Positions 13,091-21,129 of a DNA stretch of 64,000 nt are shown here, piece after piece. The DNA is from RH-AL1 sp965249685 (lineage in GTDB: Bacteria > Pseudomonadota > Alphaproteobacteria > Rhizobiales > Beijerinckiaceae): positions 2,108,001 to 2,172,000 of the forward strand of contig CBDFMN010000003.1 of NCBI GenBank assembly GCA_965249685.1. The letters are read 5' to 3'. The position numbers and the translations under genes are program-made. Numbering within the stretch: the stretch's first letter is position 1; each line of letters starts with the position of its first letter. The notes below the pieces were generated by a model. The model worked only from the letters and a program-made list of their open reading frames with translations, searched no databases and had not been told where the DNA came from.

Positions 13091-13113
13091 GGCCGGCAGG
13101 CTTCGTGCCGGCC
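13091..13113 (-). terminator. hairpin directly after the FUSC gene
   Basis: An 8-bp perfect inverted repeat (GGCCGGCA / TGCCGGCC, 7-base loop) begins one base after the stop of the FUSC gene and ends ~70 bases before otsA. It probably separates the FUSC transcript from the trehalose operon. There is no clear U-run, so it may be only a 3'-end-stabilising hairpin. Confidence 0.45.
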
Positions 13114-14145
13114 TCAAGCCTCGGCGGACTCGGTGACGATGAAACTGCCGGCGAGCGCGACGGCGCAGCCGATCGCCGTGTCCGACAGGCGGGCAAGAAA
13201 GAGCGGGATCACAAGCTCGCCCGGCGGCAAGGCAAAATTAATGAGCAGGAGGATCCAGGCGGAGAGGATGGCGATGCCCAACCCGTAGTTACGGTCGAAG
13301 CCGAGCGGCCAGAGGAACGGCAGGATCACGCCCGCCAGCACGTAGAGAGCGGGGCGCAGCGGCTCCGGCGCGAAATGGGTGAGGAGAAAGGCCGCCACCA
13401 CGCCGGCGATCGTGCCGACGAAGCGCTGCACCACCCGCACCGTATTGGCGTGCCGGTCCGGCTGCATGACGAGCAGCGTGGTGATCGTCACCCAATAGGG
13501 CCGCGCCTGGTTCCAGAAGAGACCGATGCCGAGACCGCAGACGGCGGCGATGCCATAGACGACGCTGAAGCGGGGACCGGGATAGCGGACGACGCTGTTC
13601 GCCCGTTCGATCCTGATGCCGCGGCGCCCGTGACGGACATGATGATCGATGCGGATCGCGATAATGGAGAAGGCCGTGGCGACCAGCACCGCGGCGAGCA
13701 CGCCAAGATTGCCGACCGGTAGGAAGGCGGCCGCGACGAAGCTCGACAGGGCATAGCGCGGGATGGCCTCGATGCCGGGCGAGGTGCCGTGGATAAAGCC
13801 GGCGACGAGGGCGAGCGCGAAGGTGGTGACGAGGATCAGCGGGTCGTTGCCGGCCACGACGGTGCCGAAGGCTCCAAGGGCGATGGACATGGTGGCACCA
13901 ACCGCCTGCACCCAGAGGCGCGAAGCTAGGGAACTGGCGCGGTCGGTCAGGCAGAGGAAGTTGGTGAAGATCGCGCAGATCACGGCGGCCTCGGGATGGC
14001 CGAAGGCGACGAACACGAGGAACCCGGCCCCGATCGCGCCACCGTTGCGCAGCATCGCCGAGCGCGGCAGCGGCCCATAGCTCAGGCCCCCGATCTCGCG
14101 GACGAGGGCGGCGGCGTGCGAGTCCGTCAGAAATGACCGGTTCAT
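13114..14145 (-). CDS. FUSC-family inner membrane protein (aromatic-acid-exporter-like)
   Basis: A 343-residue integral membrane protein with two sets of hydrophobic helices separated by a hydrophilic stretch (~residues 165-185, rich in Arg/His), a layout typical of the FUSC / aromatic acid exporter superfamily. The second half carries YWVTITTLLVMQPDRHAN, matching the FUSC signature (YW-hydrophobic-Q-P). The likely role is efflux of aromatic or other organic acids, but the substrate cannot be read from sequence. The ATG was chosen at MNRSFLTDSH; the frame extends 32 codons further upstream through Arg-rich sequence that does not look like protein. It is transcribed toward the trehalose operon but separated from it by a hairpin, and is divergent from the lipid cluster. 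Confidence 0.8.
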   Translation of the reverse strand: MNRSFLTDSHAAALVREIGGLSYGPLPRSAMLRNGGAIGAGFLVFVAFGHPEAAVICAIFTNFLCLTDRASSLASRLWVQAVGATMSIALGAFGTVVAGNDPLILVTTFALALVAGFIHGTSPGIEAIPRYALSSFVAAAFLPVGNLGVLAAVLVATAFSIIAIRIDHHVRHGRRGIRIERANSVVRYPGPRFSVVYGIAAVCGLGIGLFWNQARPYWVTITTLLVMQPDRHANTVRVVQRFVGTIAGVVAAFLLTHFAPEPLRPALYVLAGVILPFLWPLGFDRNYGLGIAILSAWILLLINFALPPGELVIPLFLARLSDTAIGCAVALAGSFIVTESAEA

Positions 14146-14486
14146 GCGGCCTTGCCTACACCGATTGGGCAGGATCGGCACCGGCCAAGCGGCCCAAGCG
14201 TTCGCGTTACGCTTTGTAACGCGAATTGACCTTCGGCCCAACCCTCTGAAACGTCGAGAGAAAGCCTATTTTTTCCGCCGTCGGCGAGGCTGTGGGACGC
14301 GTCTCATCCATTCTGCGATGTGCTGTGCATTTATGCAGTGTTAAGCCACCTGCATCGATCCTAGGACTGCGGCGGCTCTTTCGCGACTGCCTCGCCTCCG
14401 GATCCAGAGACACCGAAGCTTCTCGATCCATGGTCCCGCGCCTTGGCCGGAGCGCTCCGAAGCAACGCGAAGAAGAGTACGCCGCC

Positions 14487-15791
14487 GTGCAGAAAACGAA
14501 GAGCCTCGCCGAATACGCCACCAAACGCTACCGCCTCGCTGGCAAGGCCTATATCGACAAGTTTAATCCCTTCTTCGTGCCCGTCGATAAAGCGCGGCGC
14601 GAGTCCGAAGAGCGCGGCACGCATTTTGTCAGCTTCGCGAATTACGACTACCTCGGCCTGTCGAACCACGCGGCCGTAAAGGCTGCGTCCTGCGCGGCGA
14701 TCGAGACGACCGGCGTCGGCGCGCTGGCCTCGCGGCTGGTCGGCGGCGAGCGGGCGAGCCATCGGGATCTCGAAGAGGCGTTGGCCGCCTTCGTCGGGGT
14801 CGAAGAGGTAATGACGCTCGTCAGCGGCTACCTGGCCAACGTCACGGTGATCTCGCACATCATGGGCTCGCGCGACGCGATCTTCCTCGACGAACTATCG
14901 CACAACAGCATCGTCAGCGGCTGCAAGGCCTGCCCTGCCGAGACGATCTTCTTTCGGCACAACGACCTCGACCACCTCGACCAACTCCTGAGCGAGCGGC
15001 GCGCCGAGTTCAAGAACACGCTGATCGTGTCGGAAAGCCTGTTCAGCATGGACGGCGACGTCGTCGACCTGCCGCGCCTCGTCGCGCTGAAGAAGAAACA
15101 CGTGACCTGGCTGCTGCTCGACGAGGCGCATTCCATCGGCGTCCTGGGCGCCAAGGGGCGTGGGCTGTGCGAGTACACCGGCGTCGACCCGAGAGAGATC
15201 GATCTCATCATCGGCACGCTGTCGAAGTCTTTCGCGTCGTGCGGGGGCTTTGTCTGCGCGCAGTCTTCGGTCATCCAGTGGATGCGCCACACCCTGCCGG
15301 GCTTCGTCTACTCGGTCGGCCTGTCGCCGGCGATCTCCGCCGCGGCGCTCGCGGCGCTCCGGCTGACGCAAAGCGAGACCTGGCGCATCGAGAAACTGCA
15401 GCACAACAGCGAGATGTTCGTGGAACTTGCCCGCCAGGCGGGTCTCGACACCGGCCCGGCGATTGGCCGCGGCGTCGTGCCGATCCTCTTTCGCGACAGT
15501 CTGCAAACCGTCTTGGCCTCGCAGCGCCTCTTCGCGCAGGGCTTCTACGTGCCGCCGATCATTCAGATCGGCGTTCCCAAGGATCAGCCGCGCCTACGCT
15601 TTTTCCTCTCCGCGTCGCACACGCAAGCGGAGATCGAGGGGGTGATCGCCCTGCTGGCCGAAATCCAGGCGGACGATGTAGCTCCTGGCGCGCCGGAGCT
15701 CGACCTTGCCGCCGCCGAACTCGTCGCCGCCGACCTCGCGACTCCGGCGCACCGCGCGCCGCTGCGCGAGCAGCTGGGCGCGGTCGCCTGA
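14487..15791 (+). CDS. serine-palmitoyltransferase-like alpha-oxoamine synthase
   Basis: A PLP-dependent enzyme of the alpha-oxoamine synthase family (SPT, AONS/BioF, KBL, ALAS), which condenses an amino acid with an acyl thioester. From the GTG start the protein is 434 residues. The fold signatures are FANYDYLGLS (~50-59), His139 in DELSHNS (stacks on PLP), DEAHS (212-216) and the PLP lysine Lys247 in TLSKSFAS. There are no bio genes nearby; instead it is followed by an N-acyltransferase and a dihydroceramide-desaturase-like protein, so serine palmitoyltransferase (first step of sphingolipid synthesis) is preferred over BioF. The GTG has GAAGAAGAG nine bases upstream; an in-frame ATG at 14430 is an alternative start. 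It begins the plus-strand half of the lipid cluster. Confidence 0.85.
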   Translation: MQKTKSLAEYATKRYRLAGKAYIDKFNPFFVPVDKARRESEERGTHFVSFANYDYLGLSNHAAVKAASCAAIETTGVGALASRLVGGERASHRDLEEALAAFVGVEEVMTLVSGYLANVTVISHIMGSRDAIFLDELSHNSIVSGCKACPAETIFFRHNDLDHLDQLLSERRAEFKNTLIVSESLFSMDGDVVDLPRLVALKKKHVTWLLLDEAHSIGVLGAKGRGLCEYTGVDPREIDLIIGTLSKSFASCGGFVCAQSSVIQWMRHTLPGFVYSVGLSPAISAAALAALRLTQSETWRIEKLQHNSEMFVELARQAGLDTGPAIGRGVVPILFRDSLQTVLASQRLFAQGFYVPPIIQIGVPKDQPRLRFFLSASHTQAEIEGVIALLAEIQADDVAPGAPELDLAAAELVAADLATPAHRAPLREQLGAVA

Positions 15792-15862
15792 GAGCGGTCG
15801 CGGCGCGGGCGCATCGCCATGTGTGATCGGCGCGACGAGCCCGCGGCCACGAGCGCCAGGCG

Positions 15863-17002
15863 ATGAGCGTGGAAATCCTCCCCGTCAAAGGGGTGGGCCG
15901 GTTCCTGGCGTTCTGCCGGGTGCCGCGCCAGATCTATGCGGGCATGGACGGCTTTTCCGCCCCACTCGACGCCGAGCGCTGGACGGCTTTCGCCAAGAAG
16001 CTCAACCCGCACTTCGAATTGGTGGAGTCGCAGGCCTTCCTCGCCCGCAAGGACGGGCGCTACGTCGGACGCATCCTCGCGCAGCTCTACAAGGATGGTT
16101 GGAAGCCGGTCGGCGCCTCGCCGGCGCAGTTCGGTTGCCTCGACGCTGTGAACGACGAGGCGGTCGTCGCTGCCCTGCTTGGCGCCGCCGAGGACTGGCT
16201 GAAGGCCCGCGGTGCCGACAGCCTGGTTGGCCCGTTCTCGCCTTCGGTCAACACCGAGAGCGGCCTGCTCGTCGACGGCTTCACCGCGACGCCGATGGTC
16301 TTCATGCCTTGGAACCCGCCCTACCTTTCGGAGCTCGTCGAGGCCGCCGGCTACAGCAAGGCGCGCGACCTCTACTCCTATCGCTACGAGGTGCGGGACT
16401 CCGACCGCGAGGTGAAGGGCTCGATCATGGCGCGACCCGAGTGGAAGGAACGCCTGAAGATCCGCACGCTCGACCTCAAGAACCTGAAGGACGAGGCGCC
16501 GATCATCGTCGACATCTTCAACGACGGCTGGGCGGAGAACTGGGGCTTCGTGCCCTTCACCCTGAAGGAATTCCTCTCCGTTGCCGAAGGCTTGAAATAC
16601 GTCATGCCGGGCAATGGCGGCTTCATGGTCGAACTCGACGGCGTACCGCAGGCCTTCGGCATCGTGCTGCCGAACCTGCATGAGATCCTCGCCGACTTTC
16701 ACGGCACGCTCCTGCCGTTCGGGCTGCCGAAGGTGATCTCGCGCGTGCGCAACCACGCCTTCAAGTCGGGCCGGCTCGCGCTGTTTGGCATCCGCCGCGC
16801 GCTCCACCGCAAGGCGGTCGGCGGCGTCGTCATCCTGGCTTTCATCGAGGAACTGCGCCGGCGCTCGCGGTCCTCATCCATCGACCACGTCGAATTCGGC
16901 TGGGTGCTGGAAGACAACCTCGGCATGCGCCGCCCGATTGAATTCTCCGGCGCGCAGGTCGACAAGATCCACCGCGTCTACGAAAAGCATTTGAGCGCCT
17001 GA
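15863..17002 (+). CDS. GNAT-fold N-acyltransferase, candidate bacterial ceramide synthase
   Basis: A soluble protein of 379 residues resembling the large GNAT-superfamily proteins of alphaproteobacteria that are often mislabelled dATP pyrophosphohydrolase. It opens with an EILPVK-FLAFCRVPRQIY block, then NPHFELVESQAFLARKDG and VGRILAQL (acyl-CoA-N-acyltransferase core), GPFSPSVNTESGLLVDGF and PWNPPYLSELVEAAGY. The ceramide synthase (bCerS) identified in Caulobacter belongs to this broad family, and the position between an SPT-like and a dihydroceramide-desaturase-like gene makes N-acylation of a long-chain base the most economical role. That role is inference; the family contains other N-acyltransferases. 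It lies 71 bases after the SPT-like gene and 22 bases before the desaturase gene, in one presumed transcript. Confidence 0.68.
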   Translation: MSVEILPVKGVGRFLAFCRVPRQIYAGMDGFSAPLDAERWTAFAKKLNPHFELVESQAFLARKDGRYVGRILAQLYKDGWKPVGASPAQFGCLDAVNDEAVVAALLGAAEDWLKARGADSLVGPFSPSVNTESGLLVDGFTATPMVFMPWNPPYLSELVEAAGYSKARDLYSYRYEVRDSDREVKGSIMARPEWKERLKIRTLDLKNLKDEAPIIVDIFNDGWAENWGFVPFTLKEFLSVAEGLKYVMPGNGGFMVELDGVPQAFGIVLPNLHEILADFHGTLLPFGLPKVISRVRNHAFKSGRLALFGIRRALHRKAVGGVVILAFIEELRRRSRSSSIDHVEFGWVLEDNLGMRRPIEFSGAQVDKIHRVYEKHLSA

Positions 17003-17024
17003 GCGCTCGGGAAGGACGAGGCCC

Positions 17025-18044
17025 ATGACCCACGTGCTTGATGTCGGACGCAAGAAGCGGGTGGCGGCCGCGGAACCCTTCCGTCGCTCCTTTTTCCCGG
17101 CCGACCTGCGGCGCCCCCACCCGATCCGCCGCGCGGCGATCATCAAGGCGCATCCGGAGGTCAAGGCGCTGATCGGTCGCGATCGCTGGACCGCGGTCGT
17201 CACCGTTGCCGTGGTGCTCGGACAGGTGGTGATCGCCGGGGGGCTAGGCCACCTCGGCCTCGCCTACTGGTGGCTCGCTCTCGTCGCGGCTTGGACGGTC
17301 GGCGCGTTCGCCAACCACGCGATGTTCGTTGTCATCCACGACGGCACCCATAACCTCGTATTCAAGAGCGTGCTCCTGAACAAGATGCTCATCGTGCTGG
17401 CCGACCTGCCCAACACGCTGCCGACGGCGATGGGCTTCCGCTGCTACCACGTGAAACACCACTCCCACCTCGGAGACTACGACTACGACGCCGACCTGCC
17501 GAGTCGTTGGGAGGCGGACCTCGTCGGCGACCGCTGGTACGGCAAGGCGGCCTGGCTGTTCTTCTTCGCGCTCTTCCAGCTGACACGGCTCGAGCGGCTG
17601 AAGGGGACGGTGCCGATGCGCAACCGCTGGACGATCTACAACGGCGCGGCGGTCTTCCTCTTCGACGCGGCGATCCTTTGGTTCTGCGGCGTCAACGGGC
17701 TGCTCTACCTGTTCCTGTCATTCTGGTTCTCCGTCGGCCTGCACCCCCTCGGCGCACGCTGGATCCAGGAACATTTCACGCTCGACCCGGAGCAGGAGAC
17801 CTTCGACTATTACGGCTCCTTGAACGTCTTCGCGCTCAACATCGGCTACCACAACGAGCACCACGACTTTCCCGACGTGCCGTGGCGGCGCCTGCCGGAG
17901 CTGAAGCGGATCGCGCCGGAGTATTACGAGACGCTGAAGGCCCATTCTTCCTGGACCCGGCTGTGGCTGACCTTTATTTTCGACAAGCGCTACACGTTGT
18001 ACCAGCGCGTCGACCGCAGCCCCTCCACGCTGGGTCCGAGCTGA
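17025..18044 (+). CDS. membrane fatty-acid desaturase, dihydroceramide delta-4 desaturase (DEGS)-like
   Basis: A 339-residue di-iron membrane desaturase. Three histidine boxes are seen: HDGTH (105-109), HVKHH (142-146) and HNEHH (276-280). The C-terminal third, including GLHPLGARWIQEHF, ETFDYYGSLNVFALNIGYHN, EHHDFPDVPWRRLPELKRIA and PEYYETLKAHSSW, follows human DEGS1 almost motif by motif (GLHP-EH, ETYSYYGPLN, NVGYHNEHHDFP, AAEYYDNL, SW). The N-terminus (HPIRRAAIIKAHPEVKALIG) also resembles the DEGS opening (HADRRREILAKYPEIKSL). The family introduces the 4,5-trans double bond of sphingosine or 4-hydroxylates the base. Hydrophobic stretches lie at ~57-104, 175-188 and 205-238. Being third in the SPT / N-acyltransferase operon, it probably acts on a ceramide-like lipid in the inner membrane. 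Exact substrate and desaturase/hydroxylase balance are unknown. Confidence 0.85.
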   Translation: MTHVLDVGRKKRVAAAEPFRRSFFPADLRRPHPIRRAAIIKAHPEVKALIGRDRWTAVVTVAVVLGQVVIAGGLGHLGLAYWWLALVAAWTVGAFANHAMFVVIHDGTHNLVFKSVLLNKMLIVLADLPNTLPTAMGFRCYHVKHHSHLGDYDYDADLPSRWEADLVGDRWYGKAAWLFFFALFQLTRLERLKGTVPMRNRWTIYNGAAVFLFDAAILWFCGVNGLLYLFLSFWFSVGLHPLGARWIQEHFTLDPEQETFDYYGSLNVFALNIGYHNEHHDFPDVPWRRLPELKRIAPEYYETLKAHSSWTRLWLTFIFDKRYTLYQRVDRSPSTLGPS

Positions 18045-18063
18045 CCTGGTCTTGCGCAAGCAA

Positions 18064-18086
18064 AAGGCGGGCGTGGCACCCGCCTT
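18064..18086. terminator. bidirectional terminator between convergent genes
   Basis: AAGGCGGG and CCCGCCTT form an 8-bp stem with a 7-base loop, lying 20 bases after the desaturase stop and 21 bases beyond the stop of the convergent small Gly-rich gene. On the minus strand the stem is followed by TTTTGC, so it fits an intrinsic terminator for the minus gene and a transcript end for both. Confidence 0.7.
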
Positions 18087-18107
18087 CACTCGCCGCGCCG
18101 GCGAGGA

Positions 18108-18389
18108 TCAAGAGTAAGTGTAAGGACCGCAGAGCCCCGCCGCCAGGCGGACCGGGCCGCAGCCATAGCCGCCGGAACCGTAGCCGCGCCGGTTAAAACC
18201 TCGACCGTAGCCGCTGCGAAAGCCGCGACCGCCGCGAAAATGGCCGCCGCCGCCATGTCTGCCGCCGAAATGCCCGCCGCCGCCGTGGCCGCCCCCGCGC
18301 GCGTCCGCCAGGGAAGGAAGTGCGACACTGCCCGCGGCCAGCGCTAAGGCTGCGGTGCCGACCAGGACGATTCTCTTCAAGCGGTTCAT
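18108..18389 (-). CDS. small exported Gly/His/Arg-rich protein
   Basis: A 93-residue protein with a clear signal peptide: MNRLKR, a hydrophobic core VLVGTAALALAAGSVAL and a likely cleavage at ADA-RGG. The mature part is a low-complexity run of Gly, His, Arg and Phe (GGHGGGGHFGG-type units) ending in a segment with two cysteines (YGCGPVRLAAGLCGPY). Such small Gly/His-rich secreted proteins are common in Rhizobiales and have no firm function; metal binding is possible. The ATG has AGGG upstream; seven further in-frame codons upstream are probably not translated. It is transcribed separately from the GT2 gene (101 bases away) and ends at a shared terminator with the desaturase gene. Confidence 0.7.
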   Translation of the reverse strand: MNRLKRIVLVGTAALALAAGSVALPSLADARGGGHGGGGHFGGRHGGGGHFRGGRGFRSGYGRGFNRRGYGSGGYGCGPVRLAAGLCGPYTYS

Positions 18390-18490
18390 AGGGGATCCCT
18401 TTGCCATCACGGAAGCCGCAACAAGCTAGAGAACGGTTGTTTGCATCCCGGTGCCGCCTCGTCCTTTGGGCGCACCAGCGAGCCCCGGAC

Positions 18491-19795
18491 CTAGTCGCGC
18501 GCCTGCGACTCGCGCATCGCCTTCGACGATTTGGGCGTGCGCTTGAAGCTCTCGTTGGCGCCGAACATCGTCTTCAGGATGGATGGCGCGTTCGAAAGGC
18601 TGATGAACACCATGGCCGGCGGTAGAAGCAACACGGTCGCCAGATAGCGCCAGGGAGGACCCCGCTTCAGCGTCACGAACGGCGTCAGGGTCAGCCCGAC
18701 CGCGATGACGACGACGAGTGCCCCGATAACGCTCAGCAGCGGCAAATAGGGCGTGACGTCGCCCCCGCGCAGGAGGAGACAGGCCGCGAGCGAAGCCACG
18801 GCGATGGCGGCGCAGGGATAGAACACCTGCACGAAGATGAGGAAGCTCGCCGACAGCTTGAAGCCGAACGACCAGGGCACGGACCAGATCCGGCCGAGCA
18901 GCTTGCGCGCGACCTGAACGAACCCCGTCGACCAGCGCCGCTGCTGCACCCGCCAATGGCTGATCCGCTCGGGAACAAGGCCGGGGATGGCCGGCTCCAT
19001 GACGAACAACCCGTGCCAACCGGCGAGCGCCACCCGCACCGTGAGGTCGAGGTCCTCCGACAGCGAATCCGCCGACCAGCCGCCCGCCTCGGCGATCGCA
19101 TTACGTCTCCACACGCCGCCGGTGCCGTTGAACTGGAACATCCAGCCACCGCGGAAGCGGCCCGCCTGCTCCACGACGAAATGGGCATCGAGCATCATGC
19201 CTTGCACGCGGGTGAGCCAATTCGCGCGGTAGTTCGCGAATTCGCAACGCGACTGGACGAAGGCGGCGTCGGGGTCGGCGAGAAGCACGGGCACGACGTC
19301 GCGCAGCCAGTGGTGGGGTGGCCTGAAGTCGACGTCGAGCAAAGCGACGAAGGGCGCCGTGCTGATCCGCAGGCCGGCTTCGAGCGCGCCGGCCTTGAAG
19401 CCGGTGCGACTCTCGCGGCGCACATGGGTGATCTGCACGCCCCGGCTTCGTAAGGCCGCGACCGCCTGCGCGATGAGGAGCGTCGTGTCGTCGGTGGAAT
19501 CGTCGAGCATCTGGATATGCAGCCTGTCGCGCGGCCAATCGAGCGCGGTAGCCGCCTCGATGGCGCCGAGTGCCACCTCGTTTTCGTTGAACAACGGGAT
19601 TTGCACGAGGACGTGCGGCAGATCGGACTCCGGCATGAAGGCGCGCGGCAGGTGGTTGCGCCAGTGCGGCGGTCCCAGCAGGTCGTAGACCTTGATGCCG
19701 ATCAGCCCGAGGAAGCCGCTGCCGACTGCGACGAGCCCGAAGGCCGAGATGTAGAGGCACGTCTCAAAGAAGCCGAGGAGCCACGAAAACAGCAA
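18491..19795 (-). CDS. membrane glycosyltransferase family 2, CslA/ceramide-glucosyltransferase-like
   Basis: A 434-residue processive-type GT2 enzyme. One transmembrane helix at ~10-38 precedes the catalytic domain, which shows LDDSTDD (98-104), the metal-binding DVD (154-156), SEDLD (246-250, catalytic Asp) and QQRRW (284-288). Three to four helices follow (~305-400). The architecture is that of CslA/glucomannan synthases and of GT21-like lipid glycosyltransferases. In this context, next to a sphingolipid-type synthesis cluster, glycosylation of the ceramide-like product on the cytoplasmic face of the inner membrane is a reasonable inference; synthesis of an exopolysaccharide is the main alternative. 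It lies 138 bases downstream of the SDR of the minus-strand lipid genes and may belong to the same transcript. Confidence 0.78.
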   Translation of the reverse strand: MLFSWLLGFFETCLYISAFGLVAVGSGFLGLIGIKVYDLLGPPHWRNHLPRAFMPESDLPHVLVQIPLFNENEVALGAIEAATALDWPRDRLHIQMLDDSTDDTTLLIAQAVAALRSRGVQITHVRRESRTGFKAGALEAGLRISTAPFVALLDVDFRPPHHWLRDVVPVLLADPDAAFVQSRCEFANYRANWLTRVQGMMLDAHFVVEQAGRFRGGWMFQFNGTGGVWRRNAIAEAGGWSADSLSEDLDLTVRVALAGWHGLFVMEPAIPGLVPERISHWRVQQRRWSTGFVQVARKLLGRIWSVPWSFGFKLSASFLIFVQVFYPCAAIAVASLAACLLLRGGDVTPYLPLLSVIGALVVVIAVGLTLTPFVTLKRGPPWRYLATVLLLPPAMVFISLSNAPSILKTMFGANESFKRTPKSSKAMRESQARD

Positions 19796-19933
19796 GGGCA
19801 GTCCTTCCGTCGAGGCGCAGCGAGCCGCACGGCCGAGTGTGCCGCGGGTTGCGTCATGCTTAACGCATTTGATGGGATCGCCGGAAGGGCTTATCCGCGG
19901 CCGCCGCCCTCCCCGGACGGAGCGGACAGGCCG

Positions 19934-20728
19934 TCAGGGTTCGACCCGCTCGCGGGTCGACGGTATCGCGACCTCGACCTGCGCCATGATCCTGTCGTAG
20001 AGGCGTGCCGGCAGCAGGCGGCCTGCCCGCGTCAAGGCATAGAGGAACCAGGGAAAGGCGATGGTGGCGTCTCCCCTGGCAAGTCGCCGCTTGATCAGCG
20101 CCGCCGCCTGCGCGGCGGTGATCTCGCCCGGCTTGATCGCATCGATGGAGTCATTCAGCGGCGTTTTGACGAAGCCCGCGACGATGAGGCTCACGCGCAC
20201 GCCGCGTCGCTCGAGCCGGCCGCGCAACGATTCGGCATAGGCGTGCACCCCTGCCTTGGTGACGCAATAGGCCGGCGAATACGGCAGTCCGCGCAGGCCG
20301 GCGATGGACCCGATGAAGGCGAGTTGGCCGGTGCCTCGCGCGGCCATCGGCGCGATGAGCGGCTCGGCGGTGTTGAGCACACCCACGAGGTTCGTGGCGA
20401 GAATGGCGCGAACCGCGTCCGGGTCTTCCGTGAGTTCGCCGGGCGCGAGGCCGGTGGTGATCCCAGCGTTGGCGATCGCGAGGTCGAACGGGTCGCGCCT
20501 ATCAGCCGCGCCGATCCACTGCGCCATCGCCAGCCGATCACGCACGTCGATGCTGGCCGCCTCCACGCCCGCACCCTTCTCTCGCGCGGCGGCGGCGACG
20601 GCTTCGAGCCGGCCGGGGTCGCGCCCGAGCAGCGCCAGGCGGACGCCGGGCGCTGCATACGCCAGGGCCAACGCGCGGCCGATGCCACTGGAGGCGCCGG
20701 TCACGAGGATCGAGCGGGCGACCGTCAC
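19934..20728 (-). CDS. short-chain dehydrogenase/reductase, candidate 3-ketosphinganine or 3-ketoacyl-ACP reductase
   Basis: A 264-residue classical SDR with the NAD(P) motif TGASSGIG near the N-terminus, NAG in LAIANAGITTG, a catalytic Ser in FIGSIAG and the active-site pair in YCVTK. The C-terminus has a hydrophobic/basic tail (FPWFLYALTRAGRLLPARLY), unlike FabG and suggestive of membrane association, as in ketosphinganine reductases. The GTG start overlaps the stop of the MaoC-like gene (GTGA), fixing the start and coupling the two. It either provides the ketoreduction step of the dedicated fatty-acid synthase or reduces the 3-keto group of the long-chain base made by the SPT-like enzyme. 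Confidence 0.82.
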   Translation of the reverse strand: MTVARSILVTGASSGIGRALALAYAAPGVRLALLGRDPGRLEAVAAAAREKGAGVEAASIDVRDRLAMAQWIGAADRRDPFDLAIANAGITTGLAPGELTEDPDAVRAILATNLVGVLNTAEPLIAPMAARGTGQLAFIGSIAGLRGLPYSPAYCVTKAGVHAYAESLRGRLERRGVRVSLIVAGFVKTPLNDSIDAIKPGEITAAQAAALIKRRLARGDATIAFPWFLYALTRAGRLLPARLYDRIMAQVEVAIPSTRERVEP

Positions 20729-21129
20729 GCCTCGACGAAGGCTTCGGCGAGGCAGACGATCGCGCCACCCTCCCCGCGAACCGTGATCCGCAGCACGGCC
20801 GGCTCGCCGGCGGTCGCCCGCACGACCTTGGCCGACACCTCGATGGCCTCCTCGGTGAGGACGGGCCTGATGAACTTCGCCGAGAGCCGGGCCACCGCAA
20901 TGTCCGGCCGCCAAGCCCGGAGGTAGGGCTCGAAGCAGCCCATGACCAGCATGCCATGGATCGGCGGCCGCGCGAGACCGGCGCGCCCCGCCAGTTCAGG
21001 GTCGCGGTGCAGCGGGTTGTCGTCGCCCGACGCCGCGGCATAGGCGGCGACGTCCGCGGCTGCGAAGGGTCCAAAACGGCGCGGCGGCATGACCTCGCCG
21101 GTTTGCAGCGGAGCGGCAGCGGCCGTCAT
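20725..21129 (-). CDS. MaoC-like hot-dog dehydratase
   Basis: A 134-residue single hot-dog protein of the MaoC / (R)-specific enoyl hydratase family. The hydratase motif is complete: SGDDNPLHRD supplies the catalytic Asp and His, followed by GLARPPIHGMLVMG. It should dehydrate a 3-hydroxyacyl-ACP (or hydrate the enoyl form). The start is fixed by an ATGA overlap with the preceding short hot-dog gene, with which it probably forms a heterodimer, and its stop overlaps the SDR start. These overlaps place it in the ACP-KAS-dehydratase-reductase operon. Confidence 0.83.
   Translation of the reverse strand: MTAAAAPLQTGEVMPPRRFGPFAAADVAAYAAASGDDNPLHRDPELAGRAGLARPPIHGMLVMGCFEPYLRAWRPDIAVARLSAKFIRPVLTEEAIEVSAKVVRATAGEPAVLRITVRGEGGAIVCLAEAFVEA

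Noticed and set aside
14145..14241. Upstream start for the FUSC protein
   Set aside because: The extra 32 codons are Arg/Pro/Trp-rich and not hydrophobic; the ATG at 14145 immediately precedes sequence with family character.
14487..15791. Assignment as 8-amino-7-oxononanoate synthase (BioF)
   Set aside because: No other biotin genes nearby; the neighbours are an N-acyltransferase and a DEGS-like desaturase, so an SPT role is preferred. Substrate specificity is not proven by sequence alone.
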